Below, piece by piece: positions 25,924 through 37,908 of a stretch of 64,000 bases of DNA. Source of the stretch: Rotaria sp. Silwood1 (Eukaryota > Rotifera > Eurotatoria > Philodinida > Philodinidae); the NCBI GenBank assembly GCA_905250075.1, contig CAJNOP010000009.1, forward strand, positions 861,055 through 925,054, given 5' to 3'. Below the pieces are notes generated by a model. That model had not been told where the DNA came from. It was given only the letters and a program-made list of their open reading frames with translations, and made no database searches. A program made the translations under genes and the position numbers. Position 1 is the stretch's first letter; each line of letters opens with the position of its first letter.

Positions 25924-28900
25924 ATGAATTTTGAAAATTTATGTCAAATATGTCAAGAAAAATCAGCACCATATAAATGTCCAAAATGTCAAATGAAATA
26001 TTGTAGTTTAACATGTTATCGTGATATATTACATCAAAAATGTTCAAAAAAATTCGATGAAAATGAACTAATCAATTCTATGAATATTGATGAAAATAAT
26101 CATGAAAACCAGACAACAACAAATTCATTTGTACGAGAAAGAATTGAAGATATTTTAAAAAGAAAATTAGATGAAAAAGATTTTCATAATGAGGAAGATG
26201 ATGAACAAATTGAAGAATTATTTGAACATTTATTACCAACAAAAGATTCAGAATATTATCGAGAGGTAAATTCGACAAACTAAATATTTTCACTTTTTTC
26301 CAAATTTCAATTTCTCTTGAATGTGTTTTTACAGTTTCGTGAGAAATTATAAGAGAAAGAAATTTTCGCAGTTCTAGATCCAGTTGTGACAGATATTGAT
26401 ACGAAGATGTTTTCTCTCAGACAAAATACTACAGTAAGTCGATGATTTTAGCATCATCTGCCTGATTTCAGCTAAATAAACGAACAAAGACTTCTTTTGT
26501 CGAATTTTCGGCCTGTGAAATGTTCAGCTAACCGATTAGTGTCTATTAGGATAGTCTCAGCCTTCTATCATTGAGTACAAAAAAAATACTAGACATTAGA
26601 TTTCCACTAGAAATGCTTGTAAGTTATCATTACATAATTTGAAGCATTTGTGAAGCAGATTTCTAGTATTAGGACATTGATTTTTCGTACTTCTATAATT
26701 CTGAAACACTTCCGATGAATTTCAACTGACACGTTTCATTGATACTATGTTCATTATTATTTTATTTGTATAGGAAATGACTAATATTAATGATGATGAT
26801 GAGGAAGAGGAAGACGATGGTGAAGATGAAGGTGAAGAACGTATTGGAAGTGATGAAGAACCTATGCCTGATTTACCAAATGATCTTGATGAATCCGATG
26901 AAAATGTAAATCAACTATGGAATTATTTAACAAAAGAAGAAAAACATGAATTTAAGTCAATGTTAAATGATGGACGCATGTCACATTTACTAAACGATTA
27001 TAAACCATGGAAACCATGGTGGTTATATAAAACACAAGCACCTAGTCTTATTACAGATTTAGAAACTACAACATCTTCTCCCTCATCACCTACATTACCT
27101 GATACTATTCCAACAATAGCATCTAATATAGTTTCACTTCCATCACTGACTTCAATTCTTCCTCATATTCATGTTCGATTTGATCTTTTTGAAATTCTTT
27201 TTGCTTATGTTCTAATTAGTATTCGTTATCGTGGAGATTTTAATTCCTATATATATGAATCAGGTACTGAATTCTTACATATCGCTTCAAGACATTTTAC
27301 ACAAAAATCAGAAATATTTGATGAACAACATGATCCAATATCTATTCTTCATACACGTATATCATTAGTTCGTGAACATTTACAGGATAAAAATATATCT
27401 TATCGTATATCTGAAGAATTTTTTATTAATTTACTTGCTGATATTTTAACTATTATTCATGGTCCATATTCACGTCAAACACCATCAAATATTTATGTAT
27501 TAGCTGCACTATCCGATCTTAAACGATTTCTAATAAACATTCAAGAATATAAACCATCAGTTGAATCAACAGTAAATGAAGAATTAAATCAAGAAATACC
27601 AACAGCCATAAATGTATTTCATACTAATCGAACAGTTAAACCAAAATTAACAGTACATAAACCGGTAAGTTTTCAGAAAAAAATATACAATAATGGCAAA
27701 AAGTTTCATGACATTGAAAAAACGTTTACCAAAATTTTTTCAATAGAGTTATTTCGAACTTGATACATATGTTGAGCATTCTTCTTACAAGAGAACTGTT
27801 TCAAGTGATGAATCATTTTCAAGTTCAGACTCTATGCCAACAAATCTAACGAGAGTCTTTCGACCGAAAGTTTAGTTAACAGATAGATCTACTGATGACT
27901 AGAACATTTTGGATGATATTTTCAGAACATTCTAGTCATCAGTAGATCTATTTGTGGGCTTGATTTCTGATCGAAATATCCGCACTCGGTTTGTTAGTAC
28001 ATATCTTACCATAGTCGAAAACTCCAGTCAAATGGCTACAAGTCTGGAAGAAAATTACGATTTATCACTCGAAACAATTTTCTCGTTAGTTATTCAACTT
28101 TCGTATACCATAAGATCAAGTAAATAGGACAACTTTTAATGAATGAATAATATTAAGTAAAAAGGGTGCAGCGGTAAAAAGTTCCGCGTCACTTTCGACT
28201 TCTTTTATTATATCTGTCTTTTTTCGAAAGTTAATGGATAGTTTTTTAATTTTGAAATAATAGAGTACACGTAGCTTTTCGAAAGATGCTTGTATGTAGA
28301 AACCTCACTTATTCATTTAAAACTAATTATGAACATCAACAAATAGATTCTCTTTTGAAACCATCTTGTAGATCTATCTCAGTTCTACAAAATAAAATGT
28401 TTTGTAGCTATGTGATATGCAAAATAAACGAATTATATGATGTCACGGAGAAGGCGTTAAAAATCTTAACATATTTAAGCTATTTTCACTTGATAATATG
28501 AATAGAAATAGTTTCTCTAATACAGAATTGAATAACTCACTCATTTTCTATATCACACGATCTCAAAAAGCGTCATTTTATAGAACTGAAGTAACTCTAC
28601 CATATGGGTTCAAAAAAAGAGCTTATTTGATGCTATTCACGTTGAATTTTAAGAAAATACCTGTGATTTCTACATAAAAGAATCTTTTCAGAAAATGCGC
28701 ATACTCTATGATTTCAAAACTAAAAGGATGTCAATTAAGAAAGAAGTGAAAAGTATCACTGAACTTTTTATCACCGTTGTAGATATCGATCAACTATAAT
28801 AAAATTTTTCTTTGTAGAATAATAGTAAATTATGTTCGATTGTTTCAAAGACATCGAATCCAACGAAAACAAAAAAACCTGAAAAACTAAAAACATTCAA

Positions 28901-29132
28901 TCGTAAAATGGTTCTTAATCTTTCACATAAAATTGATTATCTTCTAAGTTGGACAATAACACATTCAAACCGTCTTGTTATGCTTGAATATGAATTAGAA
29001 CAAATTGAACATGATCTTCGTCATCAATTAACTCAATATCAACGTGATAAGAATCGTATTGAAAAAAATTTAAAACATATTCGTTTACAACAACAAACAA
29101 CTAATAATTCGAATCGTATTCAAGAATTGTAA
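25924..29132 (+). CDS. ZNHIT2: HIT-type zinc finger protein ZNHIT2
   Basis: ZNHIT2 bridges the R2TP chaperone complex (via RUVBL1/2) to U5 snRNP assembly in other animals. Three phase-0 exons are proposed: 25924-26265, 26774-27664 and 28818-29132, about 515 residues (human about 400). The N-terminus is a zf-HIT finger with CQIC, CPKC, YCSLTCY and a later Cys within the first 40 residues. An acidic Asp/Glu stretch follows at the start of exon 2. The middle has LWNYLTKEEKHEF and the aromatic block YKPWKPWW, which match the family's conserved core, then a helical region containing LFEILFAYVLISIRYRGDF. Exon 3 carries YLLSWTITHSN, aligning with the family's C-terminal LLAWTNEN-like block; this is why I place 28818-29132 in this gene. 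The two introns are long for the locus (508 and 1,153 bp). Confidence 0.82.
27747..27875 (+). other. Possible alternative terminal exon of ZNHIT2
   Basis: Within intron 2, an acceptor CAATAG at 27741-27746 opens a 42-codon Ser-rich frame that is in phase with exon 2 and ends in TAG at 27873-27875, immediately before a perfect hairpin. Splicing here would replace the conserved C-terminal block of exon 3. It may be a real alternative end or a chance frame. Confidence 0.25.
27884..27950. repeat. Perfect 21 bp inverted repeat (hairpin)
   Basis: TAGATCTACTGATGACTAGAA at 27884-27904 (20 of its 21 bases are TAGATCTACTGATGACTAGA) is exactly complementary to 27930-27950, separated by 25 bases. It lies in ZNHIT2 intron 2, just downstream of the candidate alternative stop. 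Could be the core of a small foldback element or a transcript hairpin. Confidence 0.85.
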
Positions 29133-29346
29133 ACTATGTATATTATTCTTTTTGTCTTTTCTTTTAATCAAATAAATAAAAGAAGATACAGGATGATGAA
29201 TCCAAAGATAAAGAAGAAATAAAATGTATATAGTAGATATGAAAAATACAAAAAAAATGGCAAGGTTACATTTTTATCAGTAAAATGATAATAAAAGAGT
29301 TAGACGATCAAATAAAGTTGTTGCAATTATTTGACTAAAACTCATC

Positions 29347-32300
29347 ATGGATAGAGACAATACCATAGATTCTAGTACATATAACACGGAACTCAATCGT
29401 CCTACTACAGCCCCACCACATCAATCAACCACAGTTATTAAATACATGGCACCACGTACTTTAGCTCTTAATCTTTCGAATAATTTTCAGGGATCATTAC
29501 GTAGTTTTGCTCTTCCAAATGTTGACGCAAGTCTAGCGGCACCAACACTAACAACAGCTTATGGCCTTGTTTCACTCATTCAAACCCCACCATCATCAAC
29601 TTTATCACCAATACATAATATCGATGGAGAACATATTATTCATGAACATCGTGAATTATCCAAAGTAAATGACAGATTAACAGATACTGTTTTACTTTAT
29701 TGTTATTATGATGCACATAATCGTGCACAAGAATTACAAATTGAACTACTTCAAACAAATGCAAATAAAAATTCTTTAGTTATAGAAAAAATGTTTCAAT
29801 CAGAAGTTGAAACAGGTCATCAATTAATAAATAATGCATCACGTTATAAATCAGATTTAAAAAAAAAATTAAATGATATTCATCAAGTAACTGTAGCTAA
29901 TGATGAACATTATCAACAATTATTATCAAAACGTAATACAACAAATAAAGAAGTATTTGAATATCAACGTAAATTAGCACAAAATCGAGCTGAATCAGAA
30001 TTTCTTCGTTGTCGTATACAACATTTTAATGATGAAATAAATTTTTATACATTAAAAAATAATATTTTACAATCACGACAAGTTAAATTACGTTATGAAT
30101 TAGATGAAGAAATATTTGCTAAACAAGTTTTACAAATGGAGTTAGAAGTATTACAAAATGAGAAAATAACAAATGAAGATATATATTTGACAGCAATAAA
30201 TGATATTCGACAATCAATTAATTTTAATCAAATAGCAGCAATTGAACCATCAAATAATTATCGTGAACAATTAGGTTATGAATTACGTCGTATGAAATCC
30301 GAATATGAAAAAAAACTTCAAACATATAGAGATGAATTACATCGAAAACTAGAACTTGAATATCATCGTTATCGAATGCATAAATCACTACCAATGCCAA
30401 GTCCATTGAAAGAACATGAAACAAATTTAGAACAATTTAAACGTGAAAAAAGAGATATTGAACAACAAGTTCGTATTGTACGTGAAAATATTTATCATTT
30501 ACAAAGTCAAATAGAAACAATAGAAAAAAAAATTATTGAGGAACGAATAGATACAGAATCTATGTCAAAATCGCAAAGACATTTAAGAATGCTTCAACAA
30601 ATTATTCGTGAAAGAGAAAAACAATTAGATGAAGCTATAGAAATTCGAACAACATTGAAGAAAAAAATTGAAAACTTTCAAGAAGAAAGTAATCGATATC
30701 CAAAACGACTAATAAATAATGCTTATGAAACAGAACAACCAACAATATCAGCAAGACAAAATATACAAAATACAAATAAACAACAAATACATTCATCATC
30801 AACTATTATTCAAGCAATTCCTCCTTCATTACGATCAAGAACTAATCAAACTGAACAAATATCATTAGAAGAAGGAACATTAATGCGATATAATGATTTT
30901 AATGTTGAACAAGGTTTCACTTAAAACTTGTTTTTTCTACATGAAAACTATATTTCTTTTTTCTATTTAGATTGTAAAGAATTAAATAAAAGCTTACAGA
31001 AACCGAATATAGATGAAATAGCTGTTATAAGAATACTTTGTAATCGAAGTGTTGCTCAACGTCTTCAAATTCGTGAAATATATAAGAAGCTTTTTGGTCA
31101 AGTAAGTTTTCTAAAATAAAAACGAAGGTTATTTTTAATTAATATTAAACTCTTCCAATCAGGGTAGCTCAAAGGCATGAGATAAATTGTTGTTTTTTTT
31201 TATTGAATTGAGTTGATCCTATCTTTGATACACCATGATTAAAACTCTTTGAACTAGCTGGAAATCATTTTCGATTAGATATGTAACAGTTCATACTTCA
31301 TAATTAAGTTGTTGGTATTCTTTAAACAGGAACGCTCCGATATTGGTGAGCAAGACTAAACGCTAGAACTCCGCTGTAGCAAAAAAGAAAATCTTTCAAG
31401 ATTGAGGAGCTATCTGTAAAGATAAATAAAATGAGAGATCTAGTGACAGACTAGCGGAGTAGCTAGCTGCTACCCTCGGCAATGATATTTATTTGGCTAC
31501 TTCACATCTCCAGCATGTCTCTATTTCACATTCAACACAAGCTTATATATGATAGAGAAATAAAGAGAGAGAGAGAGACGACGCAGGAAAAACAATAGAA
31601 AGAAGAAGGGGAAAAAGGAAACAAGAAGATCAGCGAACCATGACGTATATATCGGCACACTATCTCCTTGAATCCCCCCACTCGAGACATCCCTTCTATA
31701 AATCGAGTCTATCCATGTCATTCACATAAAAACAGTGGATCGATAATATCAGTATAAGTAAGAAAGAATAAAATCATCGACATGTACTGGGTTTGGTGAT
31801 ATGGATTTTTCATAGATTTAACTCTGACTTCCAGTTCACTCAGAGTCGAAATTATGATAGTTACACAGTAAAGATTTTCCCCCATAGTAAATATTTCGTT
31901 CTTCATATGTTGTTAAATATGTACAACACATACTCAAGTCAGTATAGAAAATTAAGTAAAGCACTTAAGCGTGGAAAATACGACTAGAGGACATTTAGAA
32001 ACCATTGTTATTTTTTTATGTGTTACTCTCAGATTATATTCAAGCATGTATTCATGAAGAATTATTGTGACTGACTCATCTATGAAATATTTAAATACCT
32101 AAAAGAAAATATATGTTGAATAATATTTCGATACATTAATAATACAATTTAGAATCTAAATGATGTTATTGAAACTGAAATAAATGGAAATTCAAAAAGA
32201 ATCTTAAAAATACTTTTATTATCACCAATTGAATATGATTGTTTTGAATTACGACGAATATTAACTGGAACAAAAATTGATGAAACTACTCTTATTGAAA

Positions 32301-33493
32301 TATTTCTTACTCGTTGTAATGAACAAATTAAAACAATAATTGATACTTATTCAAAGAGTAAATTAATCTTATTTATTAAACAAAATTCATGATTTGTTTT
32401 TTTTGTAATAAATTAAAGTATTTAAAAGTACACTTGAACATGATATAATCGGTAATGAAGAAACAGCTTCAAAACAAATTATTCTTGCATTACTTCAAGC
32501 TAATCGTCCAGAAGATGATAATATTGATGATGATGAAGTACTAGAAGATGCTCAAAATTTATATGAAACAAATGCAAAATGGCGAAGAGATGGTTCAACA
32601 TTTATTCGACTTTTATGTAATCGAAGGTATTTTGTAAAAAAATTCATTTTATAAAATAAAAATTATTTCGTATATATTAGTAATGCAAATTTAAAACAAA
32701 TCTTTGATGCTTATCAACAATTTAGTAAAATAGATATTGAACAAGCAATTCAAATTGATAAAAATCCTGAACTTAGTCGTACATTGATGGCTATTGGTAA
32801 GTGAAAAGATTTTTATCTTGAAATAACCGAACTTTCTTTTCTAATAGTTCGAATTGTAAGAAATCGACCACGCTTTTTTGCATTCGAATTAAAAAAAAGT
32901 CTAAAAGTAAAAAAGAAATCATTTATTTTTTTAACTTTTATTAATTAAATTCGAAATATTTTTATATTTAGAGTTCTGGATGTAATGAACAGAATTTAAC
33001 GCGTATAATTGTTTCACGATGTGAAATTGATATGGTACAAATAAAATTGGAATTTGAAAAAATATCTAAACGTACACTTTTTGATCAAATACATGTTTGT
33101 TTAATTAAATAATTTATTTAAAAAAGAAAACAAAAACTTAATTTTTTATTTTAGACAGATACAAATGGATATTATAAACGAGCACTTTTAGAGTTATTAC
33201 GTCAACGTATTGAACCAATCAATAATAATTCAGTATTTAAACAGTTACTTGAATCAACAATAGCACAAAAAAAACCCCGACCAATTGTGCAATGGAAACA
33301 GCCAATTAGTAAAAACACATTTAGAAGAAGTGTGAGTAACCGAGATATTTATAATTCGAGTCAATTCGATCGAAATAATCAAGCAAAAAGTAATACACTC
33401 TTAACATTTAACACCGAACCATTAGACTTACAATATACTGGACTACTTCCAGTTAGTAAACGTTCATATTCAAACTCAAATGAAGATGAATAA
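29347..33493 (+). CDS. Annexin with long N-terminal intermediate-filament-like coiled coil
   Basis: About 915 residues in eight phase-consistent exons: 29347-30913, 30971-31101, 32153-32357, 32419-32626, 32681-32796, 32848-32906, 32972-33094, 33155-33493. Residues 1-95 are a Ser/Thr/Pro-rich head. Residues about 100-480 are heptad-rich coiled coil beginning with ELSKVNDRL, which resembles the LNDR helix-initiation motif of intermediate filaments (VNDR at 107-110). Four annexin-like repeats follow from about residue 523: repeat 1 has NRSVAQRLQIREIYKKLFG, repeat 3 LCNRSNANLKQIF, and repeat 4 IIVSRCEIDM and DTNGYYKRALLELL. The GxGT calcium loops are eroded in all four (LQKPNIDE, LTGTKIDE, RRDGST, SSGCNEQ), so calcium-dependent membrane binding is doubtful. 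A helix-termination TYRKLLEGE motif is not seen. Inference: a filament-forming or scaffold annexin. The intron at 31102-32152 is 1.05 kb. Confidence 0.8.
31102..32152 (+). other. 1.05 kb intron in the annexin gene
   Basis: Separates the exon of annexin repeat 1 from that of repeat 2 (donor GTAAGT, acceptor TTTAG). Contains a short GA-rich run (about 31563-31576) and no recognisable coding sequence or terminal repeats. Confidence 0.6.
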
Positions 33494-34955
33494 AAACTTT
33501 TCGTATAATCTTGTTTCTTTTTTATTTTTCATACTACTGATGAATAAAGCAGAGGGGTCGATAATTGATGGATTCGGTCTGCTCGAGCAACTCGGTTTCT
33601 TCTATATCATCAGACTAGTTTTCATATTGTTTGATGAATTTTTTCAATTTTTACAAAATAGTGTAAGAGTATGGAAAGAAAAAACACTGCTCTCTAAGAA
33701 AAATTCGAAAGATACTATTTTGAAGACATGATTTTATGTCTTTTTGACAAATACTTGATCGGTTTCTGTTAGAAAAAGTGTGGTTTCAGTGAAAATAACA
33801 TGATATTTTGAATCAATATTCAAAATTGAGTCGATCTATGTGGGTTCCAAATATTTTTTGTCATAAAATTCACTCCTGGTTCCCTTCAAGGATGAGTCAA
33901 AAAAATAAATTTCATCAAAATACATACTTTATTGTTTAATCGTCTACATTTTGGCATAATGAGGACAAATTCTATCTAGTATAATTTTAAATGCTAATAC
34001 ATAGAATTTGTTTTCATGTTTGATATTGACTCAAATCTCAACAGTACACACATTTTTTCATACATTATCTGCAAGTTTCAGTTCCACTATCATTTTACAA
34101 CCTTAAAATTTGATCCCGACGGTCGAAATAAGTCTTTTTGATGAGAAAAAAAGTTCATAAAATTACTTGAAGCTTATATGGATCCACTCAGCTTTGAATG
34201 ATGATTCAGAATATCATATTACTTTTACTTCCCTCACATACTTTTGACTGAAACCCACAAATTACTAGTGAAAAAACTATGAAATCATGTCTCAAAAAAA
34301 AAGAAATTCTGTGAATTTTTCTTAGAAATCAGTATTTTTCCCTTGATACTTTCATATCATTTCGTAGCATTTGGGAAGCTCTATCAACCCATGTGAAAAC
34401 CAGCGTGATCAATCATCAAATTGATAGATTAAAAAAAGCTGATTATTATCAACAGTCGGATTCAGTGTATATGCGACAGTCCCTTACTATTTTAACCCGT
34501 ATAGGCACAACACAGTTAAGTATTATACACCGAATTTCACCAGAAATCACTTTCGAACATTTTGTATGAGAGTTTGTCGTAGAAAAAACCTACTATCTAA
34601 TGGGAGTCGATTCGATTGCATCAGTTATCGATTTTCTCCTTATTAATATACTTGAAACTATCCTATCAAATTTGATGTCAATCTATTAAATCGAACACAC
34701 CTGCTGTTTCAATGTCATATATTGACAAAAAAGAAACAGTATGCTTGACTGCACACTCTCATTTTTTTCCTTTCTTTCATGATACTTTCAAAAGAAAAAA
34801 AAATCAATGGTGATATTCATCAATATTTCTTTCATTCGCTCAGTCGTGTCATTGCATACAGCAATATAAATATTTATATACAAAGATTATCTTGTCAAAA
34901 AATATTGCTCAAGTAAATAAATACAAAGAAAAAGCAATAAAGAAATCCTATCGGA
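33494..34955. other. Intergenic region, no gene recognised
   Basis: An 83-codon frame (33480-33731) overlaps the annexin stop and would encode a hydrophobic N-terminus. It has no family resemblance and overlaps coding DNA in another frame, so I do not call it. The rest is AT-rich. Confidence 0.5.
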
Positions 34956-35840
34956 ATGTTCGATTCCATTAAAGGGTTGTTTTCATTTATTTTTATTATT
35001 CTGGCAACCATTTTTCTCGGACCTCTTTTCAGCACATCTTATTATTATTTAATTAATGCTGACGCTACCTCTACAAGTGTAATATCATGTAGTTTAATTG
35101 TTACTGTTAGTGTAGGATTAGTAGATTCAATTATATATGGTATTAGTTTATATTTATCAATTCAAACAGCTAATGAATTTCATAATCAACGAATATTTTC
35201 TAATAAAGAAATGATTCATCATCGTAAACATTTTCACTCAATAATAACACAAGAAAAACATTTATTACAACCGATTACTCATGCTATTGATATATTAATT
35301 GAAAATCAAATGAATTTACATGATATGATAAAAGATTTAATTACAGATAATCAAAATCATACAGATCAAATACTGATACAAAATACTTTAAACAAATTTG
35401 AAATGTTAGAATTCATTGAAAAAACTGGTTTAATGACAATAAAAAAGAACATTAATGAAAGTCTTCGATTATTAAACTTCAACTTACCAAATAATAAAAA
35501 TAATCTACAATCACATGAAACTTATTTTAACGATTTAACATTATTAAATTCTTATCTATTCAATCGCATTTATTTATTTATTTTTACATTTTCTTCTCTT
35601 TTATATATTTACCAGAATTTACTATGGTTTTTTCAATATTTAACTTTGAAAAATCCTGAAAAATATTCTTCATATTCATATATTCTTTCTATTATTATGA
35701 TAAGTCAATCATTAGGATTAATTTATTTTATTGAAATAACAAAAACATTTAGTTATCTTTCACCCTTATATATTTATGCATGTATTCTTTTGATTCGAAG
35801 TTGTATAACTAGTTATCGATATTCTCTTTCTGTTTATTAA
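34956..35840 (+). CDS. Intronless multi-pass membrane protein of unknown family
   Basis: A single 294-codon frame with ATG, TAA and downstream AATAAA at about 35868. Two hydrophobic segments lie at about residues 7-27 and 42-68, then a hydrophilic helical stretch (about 70-200) rich in Asn, His, Gln and Ile. Three more hydrophobic segments lie at about 201-226, 240-260 and 265-285, giving five membrane spans. The soluble stretch has one N-x-T sequon (NHT). Codon use (AT-ending codons, ACA and CAA favoured) matches the neighbouring real genes, and no other strand competes, which supports a genuine gene. I recognise no domain. Lack of introns in an intron-rich region could mean a retrocopy, horizontal acquisition or a young gene. 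Confidence 0.7.
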   Translation: MFDSIKGLFSFIFIILATIFLGPLFSTSYYYLINADATSTSVISCSLIVTVSVGLVDSIIYGISLYLSIQTANEFHNQRIFSNKEMIHHRKHFHSIITQEKHLLQPITHAIDILIENQMNLHDMIKDLITDNQNHTDQILIQNTLNKFEMLEFIEKTGLMTIKKNINESLRLLNFNLPNNKNNLQSHETYFNDLTLLNSYLFNRIYLFIFTFSSLLYIYQNLLWFFQYLTLKNPEKYSSYSYILSIIMISQSLGLIYFIEITKTFSYLSPLYIYACILLIRSCITSYRYSLSVY

Positions 35841-37908
35841 TCTTGAATACACTTGTACATATTCATAAATAAAAAGATGATATGTAATGGTAAACTTTAG
35901 ACTTTTGCTATTCTGTTGGAGTTTGGTACATTGAATGGATCTGTCAAGCTAAATGGTTGGCTATTTGATAATCACCTTTTTACTGAGATATTTCAATAGG
36001 TGTTGTGTGATCAGCAGCAGCCGACTGCTGGTATATCAGTGGTAGTACGAACAAACATGCAACAGAGGGTTCTACGAGTTGAAAGTAAGATAAATATTAT
36101 CTTATCCTTTAGTAAAATTTTTGTATCATATCAAGCAACGAGAATACGAAAACGGAAGGACTTCACTAGAGAGTACGATAGAGAACATACATGATCTATA
36201 GAAATTTTTCCGCAACAGTCTTTCCTAACAAGGCTCTAAGAATAATTCGAGTTGAACCTTTTGTTCAAAATTGTATCCTTTTCAAAATGACGTTTGGAGC
36301 TTGAAGATACAATCATTTCTGACAGAAAATGAATACTTCACATTGATTGTGTCTAGCGGTGGTCGTGACTAATGTACAAAATGTTTTTTCGCTGACAATT
36401 GTTTTATGTTCACGCCTTAAATAGTATTTTGAAGAGAAAAAAATTGTGAACAACAGGCATAACTCAAGCAATTTTTCTAGTCTTGTCATTGAAAGCTGTT
36501 GTGAGAAACTTTTATTTCTTTTTGGTCATGACTGTAACCACTATGCAGATCTCTATTAAAGATACTAGAAAAGAAAACGTATTAGGGACATGGAGTTTTA
36601 GTTTACTGATTAACCCTTTCAGACCCATGACTCAGCCACTGGATGAAATTTCTTTGAGATTCGATATTTAATATGGGCAGCGTGTATGATGGATATTTTC
36701 ATCCAAACTTTTTAAAAATCTTTCAAGTCATTTTCGACCCATACCCGTACCCCCTACGGGGATGGCAATAAGTATTTTGAGCATCTCTGTGGGGGAGTAC
36801 GGGCATGGGTAAGGGTTATGAATCATATATAGATATATGTGCCGAAGTCTCTTCTATGTCATAGAGAAAACCGCTTCTCGATATCTTTTTGTATTCGCGA
36901 GTTATTCAAAGATCACGAAACTTGAAAAATCCGTACTATATTTCGTACGGTGAGCTTGACAGGGTTAGTTATGTCATAGATTCAGTCTAGCTATTGCACA
37001 CTGGTATCACTGTTCACTGAAGCAATAGAACACATCACAACAAGAAGAGTATATTTTGATAGAGCCGATGTCCTATTGTTGCGGCGAACATAGATATCAT
37101 TGTAGTCAATGCTTCATTGAATACTGATACAAGTGTAAGTAATGTCCCAATGGCTGTGTACCGATGACTCATTGGTCAATGATTACGCCAACATTGCACA
37201 TCCTTAGAACGTAAATTGCATTCATGCATGACAGCAGAATACAAGACAATATATATAGAACACATATAGATATATGATGACATTACAGTAATGATAAAAA
37301 GATGAGATAATGTATAAGTGATGACACCATTTAATATAATATACAAACCTTTTTGAAAGAAAAAGAAAGCTATTGAATGAAAATTATTTAATATGACACG
37401 GTTTGATCCCTTCTCAGTAAAATTTTTCAGAAAAATTTCTTTTCCTACTCTAAATATTTTTTATTTGTGTCATATTTTTAAATTTTGTGAATCGATTTTC
37501 TTTCAATGTTACATAATTATTTTATTCATTTTCTCTTTCTTAGACATTTTTAAAAATCTTATCAATCTTTTACATATTCACATAACAACATATCATTTTC
37601 GTACTTGTTAATCACTGCTCCTAGTTGCTACTTATTTTCATCATTATTTAAATAAACGATGTGATACACGTCTGATACGATTTTCTGCTATACTTTATAT
37701 GATTTTTCATTCGCTACATTTGGTAGGGCAAAGAGACACAGTACTAATGATGTGATTGTCAAAATACGAGAAAAATAGAAAGCCCAAATTATTTCGAGAA
37801 AATAACATTGTAAAAAAGAGAGTTCGTGAAGTGAATCACGAGGTATAGGATAGATAAAACAGTTAGAAATTCAGTTTGAGAAGTCCAAGAACTAAGAAAA
37901 TCATTTAA
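35841..37908. other. Intergenic region with a foldback
   Basis: After the 3' end of the membrane-protein gene there is no recognisable gene. It contains the GC-rich foldback at 36737-36810. Short chance frames have no family resemblance. Confidence 0.5.
36737..36810. repeat. GC-rich foldback, CCCATACCCGTACCCC type
   Basis: ACCCATACCCGTACCCCC at 36737-36754 pairs imperfectly with GGGGGAGTACGGGCATGGGT at 36791-36810 across a loop of about 36 bases. It stands out against the AT-rich surroundings and shares the CCCATACCC word with the GT/CA-rich blocks near 8090 and 10100. Confidence 0.6.

Noticed and set aside
33480-33731. 83-codon frame with hydrophobic N-terminus
   Set aside because: Overlaps the last codons of the annexin gene in another frame, and no poly(A) or domain evidence supports it.
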